Shown here: one piece after another, positions 1-12,700 of the stretch
Layout: the number at the start of each line of letters is the position of its first letter
Position numbering within the stretch: the first letter of the stretch is position 1
Origin: Euleptes europaea
Taxonomy: Eukaryota > Chordata > Lepidosauria > Squamata > Sphaerodactylidae
DNA: 64,000 nt
NCBI RefSeq assembly: GCF_029931775.1
Contig: NC_079322.1
Span: 77,437,326-77,501,325 of the forward strand
Direction of reading: 5' to 3'
Translations under genes and position numbers: made by a program
Notes under the pieces: model-generated
Databases searched by the model: none
Told to the model about the DNA's origin: nothing
The model's input: the letters and a program-made list of their open reading frames with translations, nothing else

Positions 1-367
1 CCAGTATAGATCACCGTTAACACTTTAATTTAAAATGTTTAGGAACCTGCTGGGTTGAAGATCTGGGAATCTTCCAATGGCAGTTCCTAGGATTAATTTG
101 CTTTCGCTGTTCTACCCATTTGTCTTAATCCCTGTTTTAATGTAGGCTACCTTAAGAATCATCAATGGCATGGTGGGTGTGGGTGTTAAATAAATAAACG
201 GCCCCTCCCACACACACACAGAACCTGGGTTCTGGAAATAGGAACATGACAGGCAATAATAGCACTGGGGAAGATGATGTAGTTTGAAGGAAGACACTGA
301 GAGAAACCTGACTCCTGGGGCAGGGACAAAGACAACGACAATACAGGTAAGCGCACTGAGGCAAAGG
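1..367. other. CCDC12 intron 6 sequence, no feature recognised
   Basis: Apart from a short CA run at 208-221, nothing is recognised. I looked for the missing last CCDC12 exon on the minus strand and did not find it. Confidence 0.4.
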
Positions 368-474
368 CATGGAAGAAGGCAAACAGTGGGTTTTGATACC
401 CCGCTTTTCTCTACCTTTAAGGAGTCTCAAAGCAGCTTACTATTGCCCTCCCTTCCTCTCCTCGCAACAGGCAC
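368..474 (-). mobile_element. SINE B fragment (tRNA-derived SINE, 3' part)
   Basis: It matches the 3' half of the window's commonest SINE: an AAC-CAACTC-like tail, 'ctttctctaccttaagg' and 'cttacaat.gccctcccttcc'. It abuts a CR1 tail. Confidence 0.7.
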
Positions 475-496
475 CTGGAGGGTTTTGTTTTGTTTT

Positions 497-642
497 GTTG
501 CCATCTTCTGGGCATGGGCACTGGGGGTGAGAGGGGGGGAGGTAGTTGTGAATTTCCTGCATTGTGCAAGGGGTTGGACTAGATGGCCCTGGTGGTCCCT
601 TCCAACTCTATGATTCCATGATTCTATGATTCAGCTCTGTTC
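497..642 (+). mobile_element. CR1 LINE 3' tail
   Basis: It carries the typical CR1 end: 'cttctgggcatgg', 'ttggactagatggccctggt', 'cccttccaactctatgattc' and terminal repeats of the attctatg type. Confidence 0.9.
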
Positions 643-682
643 ACACCCCATGTTATTCCTCTCCCCAGAGGCATTCACTCAC

Positions 683-759
683 TTATTAGCTCAGCAATCG
701 CCCTCTGCGTCCGCTTCTCAAGCTTCTCCAGTTTCTTGGCAACGTCGCGCTTCAAATCC
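683..759 (-). CDS. CCDC12: CCDC12 coding exon 6
   Basis: The 77-bp exon has acceptor ctccctag and donor ATAA/gtgagt (complement of 677-682). It encodes W(D)[18 protein letters not shown] and AIAELI, the C-terminal coiled coil. It ends in phase 1; the next base pair from exon 7 would restore the Arg found at this place in mammals. No final exon was seen in 1-676, so intron 6 probably runs past the window edge. Confidence 0.95.
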
Positions 760-3700
760 CTAGGGAGCAAGAGAAGGACACTGAGACAAAGGCCCCCCCA
801 CAAGCACAAGACGATGAGGCTGACATAGTGGGCGGCCCTTTGGGGACCCAGAAAGCGAGCCCGGGAGCAGCCAGGTTCTTCAGGCCAAGGGCCTGGCACA
901 CAGCAGCTGCCCTGTGGACAGCTGACACCATTGAACCACAGCCCTCCCCCCCAACAGGATGAGGGATTGCAGAGGCAGCCAGGGGCCTGTATTACAAGGT
1001 TGTACCAGGCTTGAATAAATAATGCTTGGGCCCTGCCCACCTGAACCAATCCATTTTGATAAGGCTATGCAACATGTCAACAATTCTATATTTCCTAGCA
1101 GTACTCCAAGTCCCCCCTAGCTGGGGGCGGCATTTGACAGCTGCCCGTAAAGCAGCAGGTAAGAACTTCTGGCCCTGTCTGTGCCGCCTCTCTGGAAAAC
1201 ACCACTCCAGCATTTATCTTTTTAATTTATTTTTAAGTTTGTATCCCGCCCTCTATCCCTGGCCAAGGCTGGGCTCAGGGCGGCTACCAGCGTGGTGCAG
1301 TGGTTAAGAGCGGTGGTTTAGAGCGGTGGACTCTGATCTGGAGAACCGGGCTCGATTCCCCACTCCTCCACATGAGCGGCGGAGGCTAATCTGGTGAACC
1401 GGGTTGGTTTCCCCACTCATACACAGGAAGCCAGCTGGGTCACCTTGGGCAAGTCACATTCTCTCAGCCCCACCTACCTCACTGGGTGTCTGTTGTGGGA
1501 AGGGAAGGTGATTGTAAGCTGGTTTGATTCTCCCTTAAGCGGTAGAGAAAGTGGGCATGTAAAAACCAACTCTTCTTCTCTTCTTCTTCTAACATTATCA
1601 AACAGCACACAATATAATAAAAACCATATACAATAAACTTTAAACAATTTAAAAACCACGACTACTCACCAGTCGGGCTTCCTGGGCGCCAGGTTTGCCA
1701 GATCCTAGAAGGGGAAGAAAGAGAAACACAGCGAGAGAGAGAGACGTGACGATGTCTCGTTAGGAACGGCCAAATTAGCTTCCTAGCAAAAGAGAATTCA
1801 ACAAGGAGGGGCCTGGAACATACCACTTCTTCGATGATGGGTTCGGGCTTGGCGGCCTCCAGCTGGTCCTTCACCTTGTCCTCCACTAGAGGGCGAGAGG
1901 AGACAGCGAAAGCGTCAGCAGCAGCCCAAGAGCCCCCAGGCTCAAAGTGGAGGAAATGCGATTAGAGAATCGCCAGGGGCAGGCTGTGGCTTCTCTCCCC
2001 TCCCACACACCACTGAGGTCCTTCTACAGCCTGGAAACAAACCTCAACTGGCCTCCCCAAGGCATTCTGGGAACCGTAGTTTGTCCCCTCCATCCCAGAA
2101 CCGTTCTTTGCTTTCTGGCATATCTGGATAGTAAACATGCACAGTTTTGTTCACACGTGTATCTCGCCGACGGGTGTCTGTAAACTTCGAGCCAGCCAAT
2201 ACACACACACACACATATATTCCTTTCCCTAGATTTAACAGCCGCTGGCTATCCATCAACCACTTCACACTATAAAAAGGGGAAATGAAATTTAATTTTT
2301 CCTTGATGCTATAAAAAGTTGCCACATCTCTGACCGACAGCCAATAACGCAGTATTCGCTTCTCAGAAAGTGTCTTTAGCTGCTTTATCCAAGGAGTGAT
2401 ATATTTATTTCGTGCAATATTATTTTGTGGACATGCTAAAACTATGTGGGCTAGGGAGTCTATGTGAGCTGGACAAAAAGGGCATTTTCGTTCTTCTGCA
2501 ATAATTTTATTGTTATCGCCCTTGTGTCTCGGCTGAGTCTAGGGCATGACATCTCGCCAGTAGGAAAGGTCGTCTGAACTTATGAATTTCTAACCAGCGG
2601 AAATAGTCTGGAAAGGAGAATGTAAATATATGTGGATTATATACACACACACACATCATATATAAAATTGAGGTTCTGTGTGTAAAGTCACTGTGTGGCA
2701 TGGGCATAGCTGCATCATAAACATGCATGGTTTTGTTCACACATATATCTCGCTGACCAGTGCCTGTAAACTTCAAGCCATCCAATACATGCTCCTGGGT
2801 ACAAATTCATTCTGACGTGTTTGTGCTACTAAGATTATTTGTAAGCAACAGACTTGGAAACGAACCAGCCCTCGAGGCCTGGACAAAAGCACTGGAGTGT
2901 TTTTCAAGAAAATAAATAAATAAAGCTGGGCCCATAGGAAGGCCTGCCAAGGTGTTGGAAAGTGGGCCCAAATGGGGCCTGACTGGTTGGCTGCATCGCT
3001 CAAGTCTTGCCCTCTCACCTCTTCTCTCCCTTATTTATTTTCTAGGAAGGGAGAGAAGAGGTGAGAGGGCAAGACTTGAGCGATGCAGCCAACCAGTCAG
3101 GCCCCATTTGGGCCCGCTTTCCAACACCTTAAGTGGCAGGCCTTCCTATGGGCCCAGCTTTTATTTATTTATTTTCTTGAAAAACACTGCAATGCTTTTG
3201 TCCAGGCCTCGAGGGCTGGTTCATTTCCGAGTCTGTTGCTTACAAATAATCTTAGTAGCACAAAGATGTCAGAATGAATTTGTACCCAGGAGCATGTACT
3301 GGATGGCTTGAAGTTTACAGGCACTGGTCGGCGAGATATATGTGTGAACAAAACCATGCATGTTTATAATGCAGCTATGCCCATGCCACACAGTGACTTT
3401 ACACACAGAACCTCAATTTTATATATGATTCTTCCCCCACCCCAACCCATGATTCTGTGAGGGAGCTGCGATGAGCAATGAACAAATTAGGTTTCTTTCC
3501 CATTGAGACCAGCTGCTTTTGGCCACAGACAAAGGTGCCGTCTCCGGGCAGCGGCAAAATCTGCTCATGCTCAGAGGAAATACACCTCCGAAAGTCCAGT
3601 GCTGGAGAACTGCGTTCCTTTCTTTTATTTCCTTTATTCTGTTCTTTATGCTCGTGGACGAACAGGCCACGAGCAAAACAAATTCAATAAATTCAATAAT

Positions 3701-6700
3701 ACAGAAATAACCAAACATACAGAAATACAGTAGCCGAGCAATACAGTTAACAGGAAGCATCATTAAAATTTTCGCCACTGCAAGGGTTACATTTGGATCA
3801 GTATTAGCCAGTAGCTTTGCAACGACCTCTGGCCTTAGGGCAGGTCCCCACCTCTGAATGTATACTGCGATCCATTTGTCTCTGCCGAGATCAAGCTTTC
3901 TTCAATCAACAAAAACATGCCAAACAACGTCTGAACTCCCTGATCCACAATCACAAAATCACTCGGAAAAGGGGACCCCAGAAGAGGGGACCCCTGAGAA
4001 CTGCATTCCCAATCTGCTTGTTAAGAAGTATCCAGCTGGTTCCTGAAGGCCAAGCAAGAACGGACCCCCAGCCTGGCCCAGCAGGGCTCCACGCGCGTCA
4101 GAAAAGAGCACTCACCTGAGGCTGGCTTAGCCTGAGGCACCACCCGCGCCTTGAGCTCCTCGTCTTCAGGCGTGTAATTCCGCAGCTTGAGCTCGCTAGG
4201 AAGGGAGAGAAGAGGTGAGAGGGCAAGACTTGAGCGATGCAGCCAACCAGTCAGGCCCCATTTGGGCCCGCTTTCCAACACCTTAAGTGGCAGGCCTTCC
4301 TATAGGCCCAGAGACCCACACCCTACCTGAGCATGCTAGAAAACACTAGGCATGGTATTGCTCTAGGGCAGGGATGTCAAACATGCGGCCCGTGGGCCAG
4401 ATCCTCCCCCTTGAGAGCTCTTAGCTGGCCCGCAAGCCACCCACCCCCCATCGAGGCAGCCACCCACCCCCCATCTCAATCTGGGCTGGCGAGGCATGGC
4501 CCAGCCTGAAACAGTGACATTTATGTCACATCTGGCCCTCATAACACATGAACACATGAAGTTGCCTTCTACTGAATCAGACCCTTGGTCCATCAGTCAG
4601 TATTGTCTACTCTGATCGGCAGCAGCTCTCCAGGGTCTCAGGCAGAGGACTTTCACATCACCTACTTGCCTAGTCCCTTTACTGAATCAGACCCTTGGTC
4701 CATCCAAGTCAGTATTGTCTACTTAGACCAGCAGTGGCTCTCCAGGGTCTCAGGCACAGGTCTTTCACATCACCTGCTTGCCTAGTCCCTTTAACTGGAG
4801 ATGCCAGGGATTGAACCTGGGACCTTCTGCATGCCGAGCAGATGCTCTGCCACTGAGCCATGGCCCCTCCCTGCTCTAGGGCCTTCTTGGAACCTTGACC
4901 CAGAAGACCCCAAGCAGAACGCAGGCAGGAGTTGCAAAACCCACGGAGAGACTGAAATTCAGGCATTATCTTAAAACCGAAGGGCTGAGCAAGAAGATGA
5001 AGAAGGCTCTTATGAAAGACATAGGGGCGGCCCCTGATTTAGTTGGCAGCATGTCCCACTTCTAGGCATTACAATGCATTTTTGGAGACAGCATCAAGAT
5101 GGTTTTATGTTTCAGGTTTCTTAACACCAGGGTGACCAGACACCAGGGAATTTTTCCAGCCCACTGGTTAACAGGATCGGGTTATATAGCAGCCTATGTT
5201 AGGAAAGCATTTCTAACTAGAACATCCGTTGGGCAACTGAACCTATTTTCCCAGGGAAGCTACAGAACCTCTATCATTATGAAGCTGCCCAACCACAGGT
5301 TGGTCATATTCGAAGGCACTGCTTCGGGTGGTACCTGCCTTCTAAGATTAGGCAGGCAGCAACCTGAGAAAGGGCCTTCTCGGTCATGGCACCAAAGTTC
5401 TGGAACTCACGCTCCAGGGAGATTCATCTGTCTCCTTCTGTTGCTGTCTTCTGCCAGTGGGAGACTTCTTTTTTGTTTGGTTTGGCATTCCCTCAATGAT
5501 CCCTCCTTCCTAACCAATGTTTTAATTGCTTTTTTTGATGTTTTGTATGCATTTAACTCAGTTTTTGATTGTTTTAATAATGTGTGTTGGGGGGGAGTTG
5601 ATTGTAATTGTTTTATCATAATTTTTTAAAACTGTTAGCTGCCTTGGTGGCTCTTGTAAGGGCAGAAAGACACAGGCTACAAATTTTGTAAATAAATAAT
5701 ATCATTGGATACAGTCAGGATGTTTTCAATTGCAGATTTGGAAAGATGACCAACGTGTTTATTTTCATCTCATTGTTTCTGTGATTCTGCCTTATGCCTC
5801 CTAGCAGATTACAAACGGGCTTGCTTCTCGGGATGCCTGTTTTGCATGCTCTGCTTCTACCAGTTAGCCTTCATCAGCAGAAACGGGGAAAGCGAGATCA
5901 ATTCATGCATTATTCATCACCCAGGGGCTCACATAACATGCCAGCTTGCCTCTCACTTACCTGACATGCGTAAACAGGAGACACACGTTTTCTCGATCTA
6001 AGCAACCCTGCCTTTCCCTCCGGAGAGGGAGGGCAGGCTTGACCCAGATACCAGCTCCCGACTCACAAGCCAGGGTTTAGCGGCGAACCGGCATGGGGTA
6101 GCAAAGCGTCTACAGGCCCCCCAAAATCCCAATGATGAGAAGGTTAACCTCCAACGTACTTGTGCTTAGCTGTCTCTGCCTCTTCCGCATTGCCTCTGGA
6201 CTGCTTGGCTTCCGGTGGACCATCGTCCTTATTCTGAAAAGGGGCGAAGGGGGAAGAAAGAAAATGGGGGTAAAGAACAGCTCCCGGTGAGCCTACCGTT
6301 TTGCTGGATTGGCACAGCCAGGCAAAAAAGAGGGCTGCCACGCAAACTGCACGCAAATGATGTTGCGGGCCACCGCCAAGCATGCAAGACCCGTCACAGT
6401 GCCGGAGTTTAATCTCGTTTTACTTCAGACTTTCCCCCTCCGCAATTTCCCGCTGTGACTCGCTTGCACAAGAGAACCAATGGGGGCGGAACCAGCAAGG
6501 GGGAAATGAATTTGTTCCTCGCCGGCATCTGGGATGCGTACAGCAGTTATATTTCCATTACCACCGGCTGCCTCCAGCTGATTCAGCCAACCAAGCCCAG
6601 GAATGGGGTACAAGGTATTAAACGGTGGCCCCGCGGGTGGCCTGCTTGTTACAATACTTTTGGTCGAGGCAATTCTGAAAACTACGATCCGCAGGCGACC

Positions 6701-9700
6701 GCTGGTCCGAAGTTGTTCTGGGGTGGGGCCTGAGAATGGAAAATGGAACCAGAGGCTGAGGTCGTTTTTCAGAAACAGACAAACGGCAGGATCAGAACGT
6801 GGCTCCTTCTGCACTCCAGTGCAGCTGTACTGAGCACATGGGGTGAGGGACCAGGCAGGGCCAGCTCACCTTCTGCACTCCAGTACAGCCATATTGAGCA
6901 CAAAAGGAAGAAGGAACAGGAGGCAGGGCTGGATCAACCTCTACACTCCGAAAGCCCCTGCCAGCACAAACAGATTCATTCGGTAGTATAAGGGAGAGCC
7001 AGAGTAGTGTAGTGGTTAAAAGTGGAGGACTCTAATCTGGAGAACCGGTTGGTTTCCCTACTCCTCCATATGAAGCCAGCTGGGTGACCTTGGGCTAGTC
7101 ACAGCTCTCTCAGAACTCTCTCAGCCTCACCTACCTCACAAGGTGTCTGTTGTGGGGAAGGTGACCGTAAGCCAGTTTGAGACTCCTTAAAGGTAGAGAA
7201 AATCGAGATATAAAAACCAACTTTTCTACTTCTTTTACACTAAGCAGAAGGTGACACAAGAGCTACCTGTGCCGCTGGGCTCTCCCACCTTTCTTACTAC
7301 AAAACTGACGGGCCACAGGCTCAGGACAGACAATAGAAAAGGCTTCTTCAAAAGCCTAACTGGATTCCAGAACTCCTTGCCACAGGAAGCACCAACAGCT
7401 GTGCATTGAGACAGCTTGAAAGGGGGATTAGACAAATTCAGGAAGGAAAGGTTCACCTACGGCTCTTAGTCATGATGGTGAAACGGGACCGCCAGGTTCA
7501 GAGATGGTGTACCTTGCTGGGGGTGGGTGGGGTGGAGCTGTGACATAGCTTTAGTTTCTGTACCCTGTTTGCAGGCTTTCCGAAACATCTGACTGGACAC
7601 TGTTGGAAACAGGACACAATACGAGAGAGACCATCTGCCTGATCCAGAAGGCTCTTCCTCTGTTCTTAAATGCTTTTCTTCCGCTGCATCAAGTCCTCTG
7701 TCCAGAAATTTCCCTCTCTGGCCTTTTGAGACTGCAAGAAGCAAGATCTGGGGGTTTCTTTGGGGGGGAGCTCCCTTTAATGCTGCTGGTGATCGTATCA
7801 AAAGGCATGCCTCCTGCATGCCACTACTGCGGGATTTGTATCCTCTTCTAAACAGGAGCACAGAATACACACAGTCCTAATTAGGTGGGGCTGGCTTGGG
7901 GGAGGGGGCATCACCAGACTGCCGATTCCTCAGTTCACCAGATTAAGCCAATTTCCAGACTCCCCGCTGCTCTCAAGAATTGCAACGTCTTCTACTGCAA
8001 GGAACTGCTGGCTGACCGGGGCAAATAAAGTATGAAACTAAGTTATTTAAAAGGAATGAAAGCAAATGGAAGGGTGGGACAGGCTTCCTCAGGAGGAGGT
8101 GGGCTCTCCTTCTTGGGAGGTTTTGAAGAAGAGGCTAGATGGACATCTGACAGCAATGCTGAATCTGTGAACTCAGGCAGATCATGAGAGGGATGGCAGG
8201 AAGGGTTTCATCAGTGTCTGTCTCCCATGGCCCTTTCTTACATGCCAGGGTAATGCTGATTCCAAAGTGGCAACCAGGAAGCAATTTTCCTCCAGGCCAG
8301 ATTGACTAGGGATCCTGGAGGATCCCATCTTCTGGTCACGGAGCAGGAGTCACTCCTAGCTTCTAGTTCAACCCAACCCCTACTATGCTACTTTCTATGT
8401 TCAGGAAGCAGTTCAGGGATTACCAAGAGAACGGTTTTAAAAAATGCGAAAGCCCACCTGGTACCGCCAGTTCTACCACCTCCGGAGACCACCTCCCCAC
8501 CTTCTAGCGCATGTGCCAGAGATGGAAGGCAGCAAGTCACTCATGCCCCGCTCTGACCTTCCTGAAAATCCAACAAGGGGTGCAGGATCGTGTCCCACCT
8601 GTCCCAGAACCCCCTGCACTCTGGAGCAGACTCTACAAGAAGAACCAGGCAAGACATCAGGTACGCACGGAGGGCAGGGCTGAACCTGATTTGTGAAGGA
8701 GGCAGGGGGACCTCCGGGAATCCAGTCACCGTAATTAAGGATCAGAAATGTTTTCTTCTTCCCGATCCCTACAAGGCAAACATCGGTGTTCGTGCTTGCA
8801 TATTTATATATATATTATTCCAGTCTTGCTGGAAGGGCAAACGGGATTTGTAGATCCAGCAGAAATTCCGCGCTCCATGGGGGAAATGTGCTTATCTTCC
8901 CAGCTGGCTTCCGAGAGCTGGCTTGCCGGAGAGCACGCTTTGAGGCTGCCGTTGGCTTCTCATTGAAGTCATAATCCTCGTTCAGTCACAGGGAGTTGCT
9001 ATGGAAATGACTACAACTCCAGCCTGAATATTACAGCTTCAGACAGGGAAGACAAACGGGCCCAGAGGGGGGCAGGGGAACGAGAACCCTCCTTAAAATC
9101 AAATATCTTTCAATGAAACCCAAATTAGCAGGGCGGGGGGGTGGCTCCTGGTAGTTTTGATTTCCGCCCAGTGAACACGGAAATTACCGGGGACAAAGGC
9201 CTGCCTATTTCCACAGCTAAGAGAAAGGAGGGGGCATCCCTCGTCCTAAATGAGATGATTCTCAAAAGATAATGAGGAAATCCTATCAAAGCAGTCACAG
9301 AATAGAATCACAGAGTTGGAAGGGACCACCAGGGTCATCTAGTCCAACCCCCTGCACAATGCAGGAAATTCACAAACCCACACCCCCAGTGACCCCTATT
9401 CCATGCCCAGAAGATGGTCAAGATGCCCTCCCTCTCATGATCTGCCTAAGGTCACAGAATCAGCATTGCTGACAGATGGCCATCTAGCCTCTGCTTAAAA
9501 ACCTCCAGGGAAGGAGTTTGCCACCTCCCGAGGAAGCCTGTTTCCCTGTGGAACCGGACTGTTAGAAAGTTCTTCCTAATGTCTAGATGAAACTCTTTTG
9601 ATTCAATTTCAACCTATTGGTTCTGGACCGACCTTCTGGGGTAACAGAAAACAACTCAGCCCCAGCCTTTGTATGACACCCCTTCAAGTACTTGAAGATG

Positions 9701-12700
9701 GTTATCATATCCCCTCTCAGTCTTCTCCTCTTCAGGCTAAACATACCCAGCTCCTTCAACCTTTCCTCAAGTCCTATGAGGTCTCCAGACCCCTCACCAT
9801 CTTTGTTGCCCTCCTCTGGACACGTTCCAGCTTGTCTACATCTTTCTTAAATTGTGGTGCCCAAAACTGGACACAGTACTCTAGGTGAGGTCTAACCAGA
9901 GCAGACTAAAGCGATACCATCACTTCACGTGATCTGGACACCATACTTCTGTTGATACAGTCCTGGCTCAATAGCCACAGGGACCCCAATAGGAGAAGTG
10001 ACCATGAAGTTACCCCCTTTTTCAGACCACCTCAAGTTTAAAAGGCAGAATTCAAGCTTTGGAGGGGAGAGGAAGCATAAATGCAAAACAAAACCCACCC
10101 CACTTTGGGAATCAGTGCATTTGGAAAAGCAATTGCCCTTGGCACCCCTGCATCAGCCATGGGGTGGGGGGGCTGTCCACAATATAGTGGCCCTTGGCAC
10201 ATGAATCTTCCCTAATTCTGTCCAGAAAGGTTCAGTCAGTTTGCGGATTCACTGATCATCTCCCCCAAACACACACACACCAAAAAAAAAAAAAAAAATC
10301 TGGGGAATTTCAAAAGATAATGAAAGATGCTGAAAGAGTTCAGTAAGACTAGGAACATTTCTTCAAAGTCACTTCAAAAGCTCCTGCTTACAAGCATCCA
10401 CAAATCTTGCAGCCTACCACCTGTACTAGGAGCCCCGCAGCGCAAAGTGGTTAGCTGCAGTATAGCAGTCAAAAGCTCTGCTCATGACCTGCGTTCGATC
10501 CCAAAGGAAGTCAGTTTCAGGTAGCTGGCTCAAGGTCGACTCAGCTTTCCATCCTTCCGAGGTCAGTCAAATGGGTAACCGGCTTTTGCTTGGGGGTAAA
10601 GTTTAGATGAGTGGCAAACCACCCCTTAGTTGAAGAGAAGAAGAGTTGGTTTTTTATATGCTGACTTTCTCTACCACTTAAGGGAGAATCAAACTGGCTT
10701 ACAATCACTTTCCCTTTCCCTCACCACAACAGACATCCTGTGAGGTAGGTGCGGCTGAGAGACTGTGACTAGCCCAAGGTCACCCAGCTGGCTTCATGTG
10801 CAGGAGTGGGGAAACAAGTCCAGTTCACCAGATTACCCTCTGCTGCTCATGTGGAGGAGTGGGGAATCAAACCCAGTTCTCCAGATCAGAGTCCACCGCT
10901 CCAAACCATCGCTCTTAACCACTACACCACAGTCTGCCTAGTAAGCGTCAGGATGTGACGTCACCCCATGGGTCAGGAATGACCCGGTGCTTGCACAGGG
11001 GACTATCTTTACCTACCCCCTGCATCTGGATGCACAGAATACAGAGATTCTTCCCCTTACTGGAAAATGTCTGGGGGCAGGAGAGGGTCTCTCAGCTCAT
11101 GTAAAAGGCGGGGCTCAGAGCCTCCTAGCTTCTCTGGCACATTCAAAAGAGGGGGGAGCCATTCCTACTTCACAAAGTGGGCAGATTCTGAACCAGAATG
11201 AGAGAGAGATTCTCACTTCTTCAGAGATTTCCAAATCCCAGCACAGAGCAGCAGTACTCCAAAATGGGGCCCAGTGGCACTTTGGCACTCACCACAACCG
11301 GTCCTGGCACCCGCCAAGTGCTTTTAGAAAGCGGACAGGGCCGAGTTCAACTTGTACCCAGCAAGGCTTCTAACTGGCCATTGGAGATTTGAGCAGATGT
11401 GCAGATTTTTTAAAATGTTGTTTTGGAAGCTGCCACCACAGCATGAGGATCATCACTGTGTGCTTGAAGGTAAGCGGCAACAGCTATTTGGATCTCTGGA
11501 TTTCTACCTAATCTTGACTATAAAACAAACATTTTCCGCCAAACCAGACCACAGTGTGTCTCCTTTCATTGCAAAGCAAACCTGCTGCAGCAGCTGCATT
11601 CCAAAAGCAGAACCCTCCGCCAAATTACCAAGCCGCTCCGGAGCGTGTTTGTTTCGCCATCCTATTTTATCGGAGGCTGCATGCTTCTGTTCCTCCTCTC
11701 TACAGAGTGGGACGTGCCCTTGGATTTCCACAGCGCTGAAAATATGCGGGGGGGGGGGGGAGGGAACCTCAGGCAGAAGCACTTGCCAAGAACATAGCAG
11801 CAAACTTAAACAAACGAGTTTTAAATGCATACTGGCGAATAAAATGGCTTTCTTCTCCTGGGACCGAGACCAAACCCAAGGTGGAGGGGGGGAGGCTTAT
11901 ATTTGATGTTAAACCTCAGCCAACCCTATGCGTCCCCTGCTCCGGACAAACTGGCAACAGGTCAACCTCCCTCCTCACAACGGCAAAGTGAGGGACCTGA
12001 AAGGTAAAAGCAGCCAATAGTGTGTGTGTGTGGGGGGGGGGGGTAATGTGCAATTGTCTTTGGTGGACAGCATTTTGTTAAAGAACATAAGAACATCAGA
12101 AGAGCCCTGCTGGATCAGCCCAATAAGGGTCCATCTAGTCTGGCATCTCGTCTCACATCCCAAGGACAACCAGTTCCTCTGGAGGCCATAACAGGGAAGA
12201 AAGGCCAAGGCCTTCCCCTGATGAGAACCTCAGAAGAGCTCTGCTGGATTAGACCAATGAGGGTCCATCTAGTCCGGCACCCCCTCTTAAACAGTGGCCA
12301 GCCAGTTCCTCTGGAGGTCCAACAACAGGGCATAGAGGCCAAGGCCTTCCCCTGATAAGAACACCTGAAGAGCCCTGCTGGATCAGACCAGCGAGAATCC
12401 ATCTAGTCCAGCATCCCGTCTCACACAGGGGCCAACCAGTTCCTCTGGAGGTCCAAATACTGGGGGGGGGGGGGGAGGAGAAGATCTGCAAAGCCAATCA
12501 AATCTCCAAAAGTCAATCAGAAATAAAAGCCCTACCTGGCCCCACCCACTTCCTACCTTGTGCAGAAAGCAGTTTTGGCTTCAGATACACTTTTTAAAAT
12601 TTATATCCTGCTTTTCTCCCTGATCAGGGACTCAAAGAAGCTCTTCATGTCGTTCCTCCTGCTGCCCTTAATCCTCAGAACAATAACCTTGTGAGAAGGG

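Noticed and set aside
1-676. Last CCDC12 exon
   Set aside because: No minus-strand segment resembling the expected acidic C-terminus with an acceptor was found; it is probably left of the window.
5099-5629. 176-codon open frame on the plus strand
   Set aside because: It passes from unrecognised intron sequence into an L2-like 3' UTR; no domain.
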